Part shown: positions 12,988-23,347 of the stretch, in pieces | Position numbering within the stretch: position 1 is the stretch's first letter | Layout: the number at the start of each line of letters is the position of its first letter | Assembly: GCA_033030425.1 (NCBI GenBank) | Contig: JAUFSD010000018.1 | Coordinates: forward strand, 496,001 to 560,000 | Reading direction: 5' to 3' | Source: Verpa conica | Lineage: Eukaryota; Ascomycota; Pezizomycetes; Pezizales; Morchellaceae | Length of the DNA: 64,000 bases | Program-made: the position numbers and the translations under genes | Notes under the pieces: model-generated | What the model saw: the letters and a program-made list of their open reading frames with translations, nothing else | Told to the model about the DNA's origin: nothing | Database searches by the model: none

Positions 12988-14152
12988 ATTGTCGTTGGCG
13001 CCGCTCCCGGGAGGATAAGGTGTGATAGCCGTCTCACTGCCTGGATTATACGCGGACGTCCGTCTGCGTTTCCTGGCGGGATGTTCGTTGCCTCCTTGTT
13101 GGTGGGACTCCGGTTGTAAAGTGGAAGCAGTAGAAGAGGTGCCTGGCTGCGAGGGTTGCTGTCTAAGGATCGAGGACCTCGGACGCCTATCTGGCGACGA
13201 TTGACCTTGGTCTGCTTGTACGGTTTCGCTTTCACTTTCTTCGGAGGATGAAAGAGCTCCGTGCGATCTTCTTGTTGCCAGGACGACGATGATATAGGTG
13301 GTTTGGCGGATAGTCGATTACTGCCAACACTTCACACCTCGAGAACCAAGTCTTGAGATGGGAGGGTGCAGTGGGTGACGACCGCTAAACCGGTTCAAGG
13401 GGAAAAAGGAAAGAAGAAACAACAGGGTGTTAGCCGGAGAGAGGTAGTGGCGCCGTGAGATACGTCGTGAGGTTGTCAAATGTAATGCTAATTATGGCCA
13501 CGATAGAGAGCAGGAGCAAATTAAATAAGCTGTGTCTGAGCAAGGCGAGGCAGGCGATTCGGGGACCGATCTGACAGACTTCTAGAATCAACTTCTTATT
13601 TCTACGCGAGGCCTTGGTTAGGAAGCGGCAGGCGGGCGGCGGAGGGAGTGTGAACGTAGTTGTGAGCCCAGAATGAGGTCCCGAGTATATCAGGTGCTGT
13701 GAATGGCGAATGGGGAAATTCCGTGATGCTGGGGCACCAAACTTGGGAAGGAGTGCGGCGTTGTCAAAGTTCTGTAGGTGAAACGGTCCAGCACACGCTA
13801 TCAACGTGTAAACCGACCCTGCAAGGTGCTAAAAGGCGAAACGAGACGTAGACAGGCCAGGAACCAGGGGATAGACGATCGGTTTCTCTGGCAAGTTAAG
13901 AAGAAGCTCGAGCTGAGGTAGTTAATGTAAGGCAAGCGGTGGCGGGCCGTTTAGAAACCCTTGGGACGATAAAGGGTAGGAATGGATGAGGGAGAGGATA
14001 AGACGAGGTTCGGGGGGTGGGGGAGGGGGAGTGGAGTAGAGTGGGGGAATAGGTGGTTTGAAGAGGAGGAGGTGTAGGAGGAGGAGGATGAGGTCTTGAA
14101 CGGAAGTGTGTATGTACTAGCACGCACTCGGAGGCTACAGTACAGTACGGTA
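12988..14152 (-). other. ATG-free leader of GID7, partly open in frame
   Basis: Reading the minus strand, no ATG occurs in any frame between the GID7 start at 12987 and position 14152. The plus strand of the same stretch has many ATGs. The GID7 frame is open back to a stop at about 13318. It encodes Ser/Pro-rich sequence with ALSSSEESESE and the basic stretch ARKRRRTSA, like the disordered N-termini of filamentous-fungal homologues. A CTG at 13281-13279 has G at -3 and G at +4. I infer a long 5' leader and possibly a non-AUG-initiated N-terminal extension of about 98 residues. Confidence 0.6.
13963..14108 (-). promoter_or_regulatory. Pyrimidine-rich tract, candidate GID7 core promoter
   Basis: On the minus strand this stretch is almost entirely C and T (purines on the plus strand, for example GGGGGGTGGGGGAGGGGG). 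CT-rich tracts often precede transcription starts in filamentous fungi. Its position just upstream of the ATG-free leader of GID7 fits a transcription start nearby. Function is inferred. Confidence 0.4.
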
Positions 14153-14180
14153 CATACGTACGTACGTGCATGTACATGCT
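14135..14180. repeat. GTAC-rich short repeat
   Basis: Alternating GTAC/GTACG units including TACGTACGTACGTG. Self-complementary simple sequence; no evidence of function. Confidence 0.5.
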
Positions 14181-16262
14181 CTACACTATTCACGCAATAA
14201 GAGGATACTATCTATCTAATCCATCTGTGCCATAATCGAGAACAGCCAAAGCGGTGGCTTCAAGAAGATGCATTACTGTATCTCCGCCAACAGAAACCGC
14301 CAGCTTCTAGGTTCATGTTGATAAGCTATTCGCTGGGGAGTTGCGTGAGCTTTTACTCTACGCTCCAGAATAACGCTGTTTACTGTCTGTGCATGGCACC
14401 TATCACCATGCTGTATCTCACGACATTTTCTGTATTATTCCCCTCTCCATGCACGCAGTATGTATGTAATTGGTGACCGAAGCGGACACGCCTCCATTCC
14501 AATGCCATAGAGCTCTCGGCTCTCCAGCGTTCAACGGCTATGAGCACAAGTAGAGGAAGTACATGTAGTATGCTATCGCGAAGCCTCTCCACAAGGCCCT
14601 TCCGGCAGTCAATCACGCACCCGATCACGACCGATAGCATTACATACGATATGCCCCGTGACCCGTGCCCGTAGTCGTTACACCGATGGACAGACAGAGC
14701 ATAGGCGTATGTTAGGTAAATGGACTGCATATGATGCTGGCCAGTTTTCTCAATTAACCCGAATTTACACTGACGTTCTCTTCCCCGGTTTTCCCCCTGC
14801 TCACGGTCTTGGCCTCTTGGACAACACATTCAACCCTCGGCCCTGTGCCCTGGTTCTGAGGCTCGGTGAGGCTCTGTAAATAGCCCCTTGGCATCTAAGT
14901 ATGCACTGGTCCGTGCTTTAGTTCCTCTGGTACAGGTGCTACCACGCAAACTCCTCTTACCTTATTAATCCTTTACTTTTATTTTAAATTATAAGCCGTC
15001 TCATTTGGTAAGTTATTTATCCTGCTAAAGGATAATGAGCTTTTCATATGAACTGATAGCCATCTATTCCAGTACCAAACATCATTGACGAGTGCAATTC
15101 CCTAGTATAGAGGTACATACGTATATAAAATAGTATTCCCGCACAGGGTGTTGTTAATATATAAGAAATTTACTGGAAATTATCAATATTCAAGGCCTTC
15201 TGCCCACGTAAGTCCTAGTAAGAAATGCCTTCGGGCTTTGTTTATATCAAACCCTCTAGGTACATGTATGTACCTATAATTTACTTGGATACTTTGCTAT
15301 TTCATTTAGGCCACTAATTTTTATTATACAAGATTAGTAACTTCCCCCAGGTGTAATTTTACTTTACCGACAAACTATTTATTGCCCTACAGCCATGGTA
15401 TGGGTTTGGGGTCTGAAATACTCTTAGAATTTTTCAGATTATAGCTAGAGATATAAGATATGTATATTCATTTAAGTAAGGTGTCTGACAGTTGGTGATT
15501 TGACCCAGTACCAAAATTCTAGGCTTTACCCTATCTTTGTAGTAGTAGGTGCTGTTAGGTAATGTTTGCTCGCTTCCTATGATTTGAGAGACATTTGGTA
15601 TAGTAGCAGTGCGTTAGCATAGACCGGAATCTGGGCATAAGACGGCTGTTACCATTGGCTCTAAAGTTCTATAGCAGCTACATATATATGTAGAATTTCA
15701 CCCTCTAATGAAAACACCACGAACGCAAAAAACAAATTTTATAACTAATTATATTTCGTATCTAGCTTAACTTACAAGTTGCAACTAACTATAGTCGGAG
15801 TTTTATTACGCAGGTAGAACAAAGCATGATAATGCTATACCAACACGCAACAGAGCATTATCTACAATCAACCAACCTTCTTCTCTTGTTTGCTGCGGAA
15901 TACGGTAAGCATATGCATGGTACAGACCCGTTAGTATAAAAACTACAAAGAACACCCTCCACCCTTGCCCCTAATGACTTTCCACACTTTGGCCCAAGCC
16001 TGCAAAGTTGTCAGGCCCATGCCGTCAAAGTCACCCTCTTGCCTTCACCACACAGCCGTTAGTTCATAACAATCATAAAAAGCACACAATATTCAAGTAA
16101 GCAGGGAAAAAAAATGCCCTATAGAAAAACACTATATGGTCTAAAAACTGCACCCACTATAGCCCCGACGGTCTAGGCGAAAATATGCCCTTCCCAGGAC
16201 TGATCCCTAACCCAGCGCCTAGCAAATCCACACATCGAATCAGTTTCCACACACACACCTAA
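14181..16262. other. Intergenic between GID7 and POM34
   Basis: About 2 kb without a supportable gene. The 149-codon minus frame at 14380-14829 lacks any recognised domain and looks like chance. Positions 14950-15850 are strongly AT-rich with TATATA tracts. The last 250 bases are probably 3' UTR of POM34. Confidence 0.55.
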
Positions 16263-17078
16263 CTACAAATAACTCGGTCTCGGAGAAAACGGCATACTCT
16301 TCCTCTGAAGGTTCTTCTCATACAGCCACTTGTTACCGGGCACAACGGAACTCCCAACTCTTCCTCCCGCAGGACTCGGACTACCAAAGCTACTACGACG
16401 ATCGACAGCACCCCCCATACGTAGTGGACTAGGGGTCATAGGTGGTGGTGTCGCGGCTGCCTTCCGGCTCATTGTTGGTGAGCTGGTGGAGGTGTTGAAT
16501 GCAATTGGGCTGCCGGTGCGGGAAGAAGAGGTGCTCTTGGTGTAGCGGGGGGGAGTGACAATGTTCCCAGCGGAAGCAGAAGCAGAGAGAGGTGTGTCTG
16601 GGTTGAGACCGAGGAGCCCCCGCTGCTCGGGGGTAAGTGGGATGTCGGTGAATTCATCGGCTGGGCGGATAAGCTTGTATAGGCACTCGAGGATGTTCCA
16701 GGCAAGGACACCACGAACGCCCCAGAGGGCGTAGAAGGAGTAGAAGGATATCATAGGGGAAGTGGGGGCAAGGCGAGATAGTATTGGGCTAGATATGTGT
16801 TAGTCGTGTCTATTATATGGAGGGGTATCTGGGGCGACGAGAGGGAGGACGAACCTTTGCTTGAATAGTGCGACAACAAACCAGCATAGAAATAGTGCAA
16901 TACTATTCAGTGTCAAACGATGGAACGTTGTATCCGTGAATGCCTTCTGTGAATTTCTCTTTGCGACAATATCCATAGCAGGATGACGCCAGGAGCCGGT
17001 TGAAATGGGCGCTGTCCCGGCCTTTGACGGTGTTGATGGTGCCGACTTGTACGGAGTCGTGGGAGCGGGAGAAGCCAT
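16263..17078 (-). CDS. POM34: Nuclear pore membrane protein Pom34-like
   Basis: Pom34 is a small transmembrane nucleoporin that anchors the membrane ring of the fungal nuclear pore. Two exons, complement(16263-16788,16855-17078), 750 nt, 249 aa. The N-terminus is Pro/Ser/Thr-rich, then WRHPAMDIVAKRNSQKAFTD, a first hydrophobic segment at about residues 53-72 (TLNSIALFLCWFVVALF) and a second at about 87-115 (SFYSFYALWGVRGVLAWN). The family motif DIPLTPEQRGLLGLNP follows, then a low-complexity Ser/Pro/Thr tail ending in KNLQRKSMPFSPRPSYL. Two membrane spans plus the TPEQRGLLGL block are typical of fungal Pom34. The neighbour starting at 17682 is divergent, leaving a shared 600-bp promoter. Confidence 0.82.
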
Positions 17079-17681
17079 TGGATCACACGTAATTGGGGGG
17101 TGGGGTCTTGTGTGATTTACGCGATGTTTGGTGGTTAGAGTAGTTAGAAGATGGGGAAGAGGGAAGAAGGAAGAGGAAAGGGGGGCTTTAGTGGAGGTTA
17201 TCGTTGTTAGACCCCCTGGGTGTGTATTTGGTTATGTTGCTCGGGGGGCGTGAAGGGTTTGTGTTGGTTACCCAGAGTGAGCGTAGAATAGAGAATATGC
17301 GACTTTCCCCTTTGTCCTCAAAGTTGTTGCGCCAGCAACATCCGTTAGATCAATATAATTTACCCAGAGATTAGATTAGATACCTCATCTACTGAGCCTC
17401 AACAGCGCCACACTCTACGTCAGCCACCATCATCACTGGGCCGCGGACTACTTGCCCACATACGTAGGTCAGCTACATTCAGCTCAATGCCCTGGGTACA
17501 CTACATACCTATTCCCGGTTATGCTACATACTTGGCCTACACTAGACTACCCGAGTCCTGTTACTCTACTACAATGTGAACACATATCCCCCCACCACCA
17601 CCACAACTATTGCCCCTACAGTATAGTCGAAAATCCTATCAATCTCCTCACTTCTCCACTCCCAGCACACATAGTGCAGCC
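17079..17681. promoter_or_regulatory. Divergent promoter region, POM34 / AMP-binding protein
   Basis: The 603 bp between two divergently transcribed starts. It is pyrimidine-rich on each side in the sense orientation of the adjacent gene. A TTGTTGCGCCAGCAACA palindrome lies near 17322-17338. No gene is seen. Confidence 0.5.
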
Positions 17682-19485
17682 ATGTTCGACATGGAAAGTC
17701 TGGAATTTAACGTTGTGACTTACACGCTTATCGTGGTGGTTCTGGGTTTGCTAGTGATACCTGTCTTTTGGCAGTCAGACCCTGATATTCACCCGCTCAT
17801 TCTTCACAAACAGTCAAATGTTGCTCCGTGAGTTTTTATTCTTGGAGTGGGGGAGTTGTTGGAGCTTTTGGAGTTAACAAAACGAGCAGAGTCCGCAAAC
17901 CGAAAGAAAGTGCTGTTCATCGATCCAATAATGTCCCCTTCCACCAGCCCTTCGTCACAGGCCTAAATCTTCCTACTGAACAGAAGTACACAAACCGTGA
18001 TGGCGACATCCGCGACATCTGGAACCTGGCTGTTGAGAAAGGCAATGGGAAGATGCTCAGTGTCCGCGGGTCTGAGATCCACGAAATTGACATGAGTTTG
18101 TTCTCCTTTCACAACTGTTTCTATAAACCTGGACTAATTCATCTTTCCTCACGCTCATAGAGGACCTAACAGCAAACATTCACTCCCTTGGAACCCATCT
18201 TACCTCAATTCCCGGCGCTAAAAGAATTGCAATCTACCTCGCAAATGACATTGAAAACATCGTTGCGACTTTCGCTTGTGCTTTTTATGACCTTACCCTG
18301 ATTGTCCTACCATTCGATCCTACTGCCTCTAACCCTTCTGTCAACACACTCCTCAAGCGCAGCGTCCCTGATATCCTTATCGCTCCTGCTGGCCAGCTCC
18401 CACTTAAGGATGTTGAAGGTGTGCCTTTAAAACAACTCATTTATGTCGTTGAACGTGGCTCCCAGCATCTCGATTTCAACTCACCTCCCGGATCAAATGT
18501 AAAGACGGCAATCTACCACGAAATCATTAAAAACCTAGGCAACCCACCTCCTAATATAGAGATTGACCTAAAGGCTCCAGCAGTGATCACGCTCGCGGCA
18601 AACTTTATAGGCAATACAAAGAAAACCGAAATCACATCTTTCAATCACAAGAACATCATTGCCGGCGTCGCCTCGTCCATCCACGCACTCCCGAAACCGG
18701 AACAATTCACGAAATCTGATGTCTTCATTCCAGCAGATACACTTAGTGACCTACATACACGAGTCAACACCTATGCCGCACTCGCATGCGGCGCTACTCT
18801 CGCTCTTAATCCGGTCAGCGGGTCCACCGCAGATTTTGAAAAATGTGTAGCCCGTGTTAGACCAACTGTTGTTGTAGCCTCCCCGAGTACGCTTGAAGCA
18901 GTACATCGTAAGACTATGGGAAGCCAAATGGAGATGTGGCACGGAATTATCCACTTCTTCCAAACCCGTACATTAACCGTCCATGGCAACATCCCAGCAG
19001 GCAACTTCTGGACTCGTGTAAACGACTACGCACGCCCCTCCGCCGGTTCCCCTAGCCGCCTCCGCCTGATTATCACTGCCGAGTCGGCCGGAGACCTGGA
19101 ATCTAAACCTTTGAACTCTGAAGACCTTTCTGATCTCCGCGTTTTCTTTGGGTGCAAAGTCGTCTACGGGCTAAAACACTATCTTGTTGCCGGCCCCATA
19201 TGTCAGACAAATGTATATGACTACCGCGTTCAGGCACAGATCCCAAAACCAAATCGCACCAAGGGGATACCGAGAAAATGTGCGCATTTTGGCCCTGCTG
19301 CACCGGGGTGTGAAGTCATGACGCGGGACTGGCAAGAATACAAATCTGGGGATGAGGGCGGGAGTCGGGGTGAGATTTTTGTACGTGGACTGACAGTATC
19401 TGGTGCGGGGAGTGGGGGGAGCGGTGAAGTATCATTGGAGGTGATGGGAAAGTGGTGGCCAGAGGGTGTGTTGAGTTATGTGTAA
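17682..19485 (+). CDS. Membrane-anchored AMP-binding (ANL) fold protein, catalytic motifs degenerate
   Basis: Three exons, join(17682-17827,17890-18095,18161-19485), 1677 nt, 558 aa. Residues about 11-30 form one hydrophobic segment (TYTLIVVVLGLLVIPVF), predicted to anchor the protein. The next stretch (DPDIHPLILHKQS, VRKPKESAVHRS, RDGDIRDIW) and the body resemble fungal acyl-CoA-synthetase-like proteins. The Ser/Thr/Gly-rich phosphate loop of active adenylate-forming enzymes is replaced by AANFIGNTKKTEITSFNHKN. The usual YGLTE-type motif reads VVYGLKHYLVAGPICQ. The TGD motif and the C-terminal lid are absent. It may be a pseudoenzyme or have a changed activity. The stop overlaps a GTAAGT donor-like sequence, so further 3' exons are possible, though I saw no coding continuation. 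It is divergent from POM34. Confidence 0.7.
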
Positions 19486-20569
19486 GTAGAAAGTACTAGT
19501 TGTGCATCGACATAGTACAGTATTAGGATATCGTACTCTTTTGAAACTTATGACTTTTACTCTTTACCTTGTTGTTTGTTCTTGGAAGTGTAGCCTGTCA
19601 ATTTGGTTTTTAGTTTTTAGTTTCTTCTTCTACAGAATAGTAGCGATATATTGTCGAATTACAGATAGTCAATTTGCTTTTAGGGTTTGCGCACCAAGTC
19701 AATGATTACCATTCATGTGCCTAGCCACATATAATTAGGGATAACAGCTATATTCGCACATCCCACCTCGTCTTAGGGGGTTTGGGGGCTAATAAGGGGG
19801 GCCTGTATTATTACTACTCTACCAATAGCAGTTTGTGATTTTCGTTGAGCACACTAGTACCAGGAGGGCCGTGAACCAGGTACATACCATGAGTAGGTTG
19901 ACTCTGGGTCTGATGCACGAATAAATGTAAATAAAAATCCTCTTGAATGAACCTCAAGAAATTGTGGTATGCACAACAGTTGTCTCTACTGCATCCCCGA
20001 GACCCGAGGCCCGAGTGCAGCTTGGCAGTTGCCCCAGAAGAAAATATTATTTTGTTAGAGATCATAAATGTAGTACATGTACGATGTATCTCCCCGCGCC
20101 CCCCAAGCCTCAGGTCGAATTCAAAACTCTCTTAGTGAATATATGCAGGTACCATCAAAGCAGCACATTTTCTTTCTAAACAAACATCATCTCTTCGGAC
20201 ATTTTCCGAGTCGAACAGCTCACGGACCAGGGAGAGGTTCCACTCCACACCATAAGTAGTAATATGTTGACGTACAAAATCACGCGTCACCTCTCTTTCC
20301 CCAGATTACAGGACAGTAACGTGTGTTTCGCAATTTATAATTATCACTGGGGGTCTCGGGAACTTCTAGCCCTCCCTCGAGCACCCCATGCTGCTGCCAA
20401 GAAGCCCCTATGTCTAGTAGCACAGACCCTGGCTTAACCACCTCGAATAACAACCGTGAGAAACGAGTTTCTGGAAGCATCCTGCACAAGACCTGTCTCT
20501 CAGTCCGATGCGCGAAGGGAGGCTTGATATTCAATAATCGATAGCACAAAAGCAATAGAGAGAGCAAAC
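19486..20569. other. Intergenic, upstream of the DUF4048 gene
   Basis: About 1.1 kb with no supportable gene. Short overlapping open frames on both strands near 19814-20588 show no domain or consistent coding pattern. The final 300 bases presumably hold the promoter and leader of the next gene. Confidence 0.55.
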
Positions 20570-22220
20570 ATGGAGGACATCTCTTCAATGCACGGGTTGG
20601 ATAGCATCAACATCCGGAACCTGTCTAAGTCGACCTCTGGGACAACAACTCCTGAGAATATCCCTTGCCAGGAAGGCTCCCTTCAACGAGCACATTCTCT
20701 ATCGAATGGACCTCGCCCTCATGCTCGTAGCTCGGCTTCTGCTCCTACTTCTAGTCCCCAGACTCAAACAGCGGCTCGCAAGCGGTTATCGCTGTCTTTC
20801 CCTATTTTGCCGGCTAACTCTAGTCTATCGCCGCGCAATTCTTCCCCCGTTGCGTCACCGATATATTCTCCTGCTTCAGCGCCAACGATAGATGCATCGA
20901 CTATTACACCCGATGATCCGATGGCATTTCTCACCGCGCTTGCGGCCCAGGAGAGACGAGTATTGGAATTGAAAGAGGAGCTGGGGAAGGCCGAGACTGA
21001 GCTTTCAAGGCTAAAGCGCCAATGGGCAGTCCATGAAGCGACCAAGAAGCTACATGATATAACACCGACCAGTACAGAGCGGTTACGCCCTCTTAATACC
21101 TCCATTGCGGCTGCCGAAGGTATGATGAGCCCGGGACGGGAGCAGTACCAGGCGCGGAAGGCAACCTTAAGTTCGTTGAATGGGACAAACAACAGGAAGG
21201 TGCTGCCTAGCCAGCGGCATCAGAGGACATTAAGTCTATTAGCAACGAATAGTACAAATAGGGACCATACATACAGACAGCCGTTCCCACAGCCAGCTGG
21301 GCTGGATGAAGATCACCCAGCCCTGGTCAAACGCCATACGTTTGCCACTCCGTCATCATCGCATTCTGCATCGAGCTCTGTATCATCGGTACAATCTGCA
21401 AGACCACCGAGGCCACAAAGTCTTATTGATGTTTCAACTTCTGGTACTAAACGTAACAGTCAAGACGCATTGTTGAGAACGGGGAAGCAGATGGCGGAAG
21501 ACTTTAAGGAAGGATTATGGACCTTTATCGAGGACCTTCGACAAGCGACTGTCGGTGACGAAGCAATCAGCTCTTCCGTGAACAGTACCGGAATCCGTGC
21601 ATCCCCTCACAGCAGCACAGTAATGGTACGATCATCGTCCAAGACATCTACACGTAGCGGATCACCTGCCAATAGTGTCAAAAACCAGAAGGAGAAGAAG
21701 AAGGAGGAATCACTAATTGATTTCGGCGATGACGATACTCCGCAGAGGATTGAGGAAGAGAGTCTCCTGATGGATGACCCTTCCAGCTCCTCGACCCGGT
21801 GGAGTACCAGTAGTACGGTTCTTTCAGACTCTCACTCGGCAATTATTTCACCCCCCACATCACGTTCAAGCACGCCTCGAACAAGCACAAGGTTCGCCTC
21901 TTCCTTTCTCCCCTCTTTCATCCTTCCACTCCCGGTGTACATCCTGCTGGCCTTTTCTCGGAGGATCTGGACTAAATCTCGTGCTCTTCTTATTTTAATG
22001 CAGTTCTACAACGTCAAACGCACTCTGGAATCAGTCTATAATGGCGACGACGCTGAAGAAGACAGCAACGGCGTTGGTTTCTCAAGTTGAGAAGAGCCTT
22101 GCACCGCTGCCGGCTATCACTGGGTCGACTGGGTACTATGCGGAAGGGAAGCAGGGCGAGTTGAGAGCAAGGGGGGCAAAGCCCAGGGCAGCGAGTCCAA
22201 TCAAGTCAAAGAATGCTTGA
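20570..22220 (+). CDS. DUF4048 domain protein
   Basis: Fungal-specific protein of unknown function. Two exons, join(20570-21891,22004-22220), 1539 nt, 512 aa. Residues about 1-115 are Ser/Thr/Pro-rich. A predicted coiled coil at about 118-160 (FLTALAAQERRVLELKEEL, then AETELSRLKRQWAVHEATKK) is the DUF4048 hallmark. A second conserved piece is GKQMAEDFKEGLWTFIEDLR at about 303-322. The C-terminus after the intron reads NALWNQSIMATTLKKTATAL, then SQVEKSLAPLPAI, also typical of the family. Most of the remainder is disordered (RSSSKTSTRSGSPANSV). The ATG at 20570 is the first in the frame. Splicing at 21892 is needed because the unspliced frame runs into hydrophobic non-family sequence. Confidence 0.85.
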
Positions 22221-23347
22221 CTGATCTGGTGCCTGGTTTATTTTATTGGTGTTTTTGGTTCGAAGTCTAAGTTCAAACATATTTTGAAGGTTCGAAATAT
22301 TGGTAGGCTTTGGAGTTTGGGGGGATTGACACCGTGAGATACGGTGGACAACGGGGCTATGGGATGAAGAATTGATTGAGGTTAGGTATTGGGTATTGGG
22401 TATTGGATACTGGCATTGGGTATTGGTATTGGATGGATGTTGGAGGCCGGAATTCGGAGGATTGTATGGCTGGTATGATAAAATATGGTTTTGTGGAGAG
22501 TAGTGAATGGTAAGGCAAGGAAAGGCGTATTATATTATGAATTTTCCCTATGTTCATTGATGACCGGTGGTTAAGGATGGTGTCCTTTGTTGGAATTATT
22601 TTTCCAGTTTTATATAATGCCCTCTGATGATTTCCAGCAGCGTACGTGTGCTAAGAAAATTGTTTATATTTCATCTGTTCTATACCTTTATCATGGATAT
22701 CTTCTGGTAGTTTTGTTCTTTTGTTCTTTTCAGCGGTGATAGTGGCAATGGAAGGAAGCTATGCCCAGTAGACTGGTCTAGCAGTACTGTAAGTATATTA
22801 TTTTCAACTGTTTTTTATTTTTATTTTTATTTACTATATGGCTTTGGCCTGTTGAATACGAACTGTACTGCTTAAGTTGCTGTGCTTTATTGCTATAACA
22901 AATGAGATAAACACTATGAAGAACTGCTTTCGTCTATGGCTATGTATAATAGGTGTTTAATAGCCCACAAACCCCAAGACCATGGGGACCATCTTGCGTA
23001 CTTGCTTATCGTTCCTATTCAGATAGTTCCTCGATCATTAACCCAGCATTAGAACTCCATTTATCGGAATAGAAGGTGGCTATATGGACTGGAGAGACAG
23101 AATGGACTTTTGGAGGGGTATTTGGGACCAAGAAGGATATAGTAACCTCGGTGCCATAAGGGTGAGTTTTGAGGGGAGGTAATAACTCTGACGGAGGGCT
23201 CTGGAGGTTAAATATGGAGAAGTTCACATAAGACTCCACGATTATAAGGAACATTTTAGACGAGCCAGTATTGAGTGGCAAGTTTTAATAGTTAAATATT
23301 ATAATATTTATAGACTCTATAAAGAAATAAATGACGCGGGTGTAAAA
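22221..23347. other. Intergenic, 3' of DUF4048 gene up to the hAT-like element
   Basis: No gene recognised. It holds a short minisatellite (separate entry) and long T-rich runs near 22800. The small minus frame at 23015-23281 has no recognisable features. Confidence 0.55.
22383..22436. repeat. GGGTATT minisatellite
   Basis: About seven imperfect tandem copies of a 6-8-bp unit (GGTATTGGGTATTGG). It lies about 160 bp after the DUF4048 stop. Confidence 0.75.

Noticed and set aside
13430..13804. 124-codon open frame on the minus strand upstream of GID7
   Set aside because: It has no ATG, only a TTG, and lies in the ATG-free leader; no family resemblance.
14380..14829. 149-codon open frame on the minus strand
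   Set aside because: No domain, Arg/His/Met-rich chance composition, no neighbouring exon pattern.
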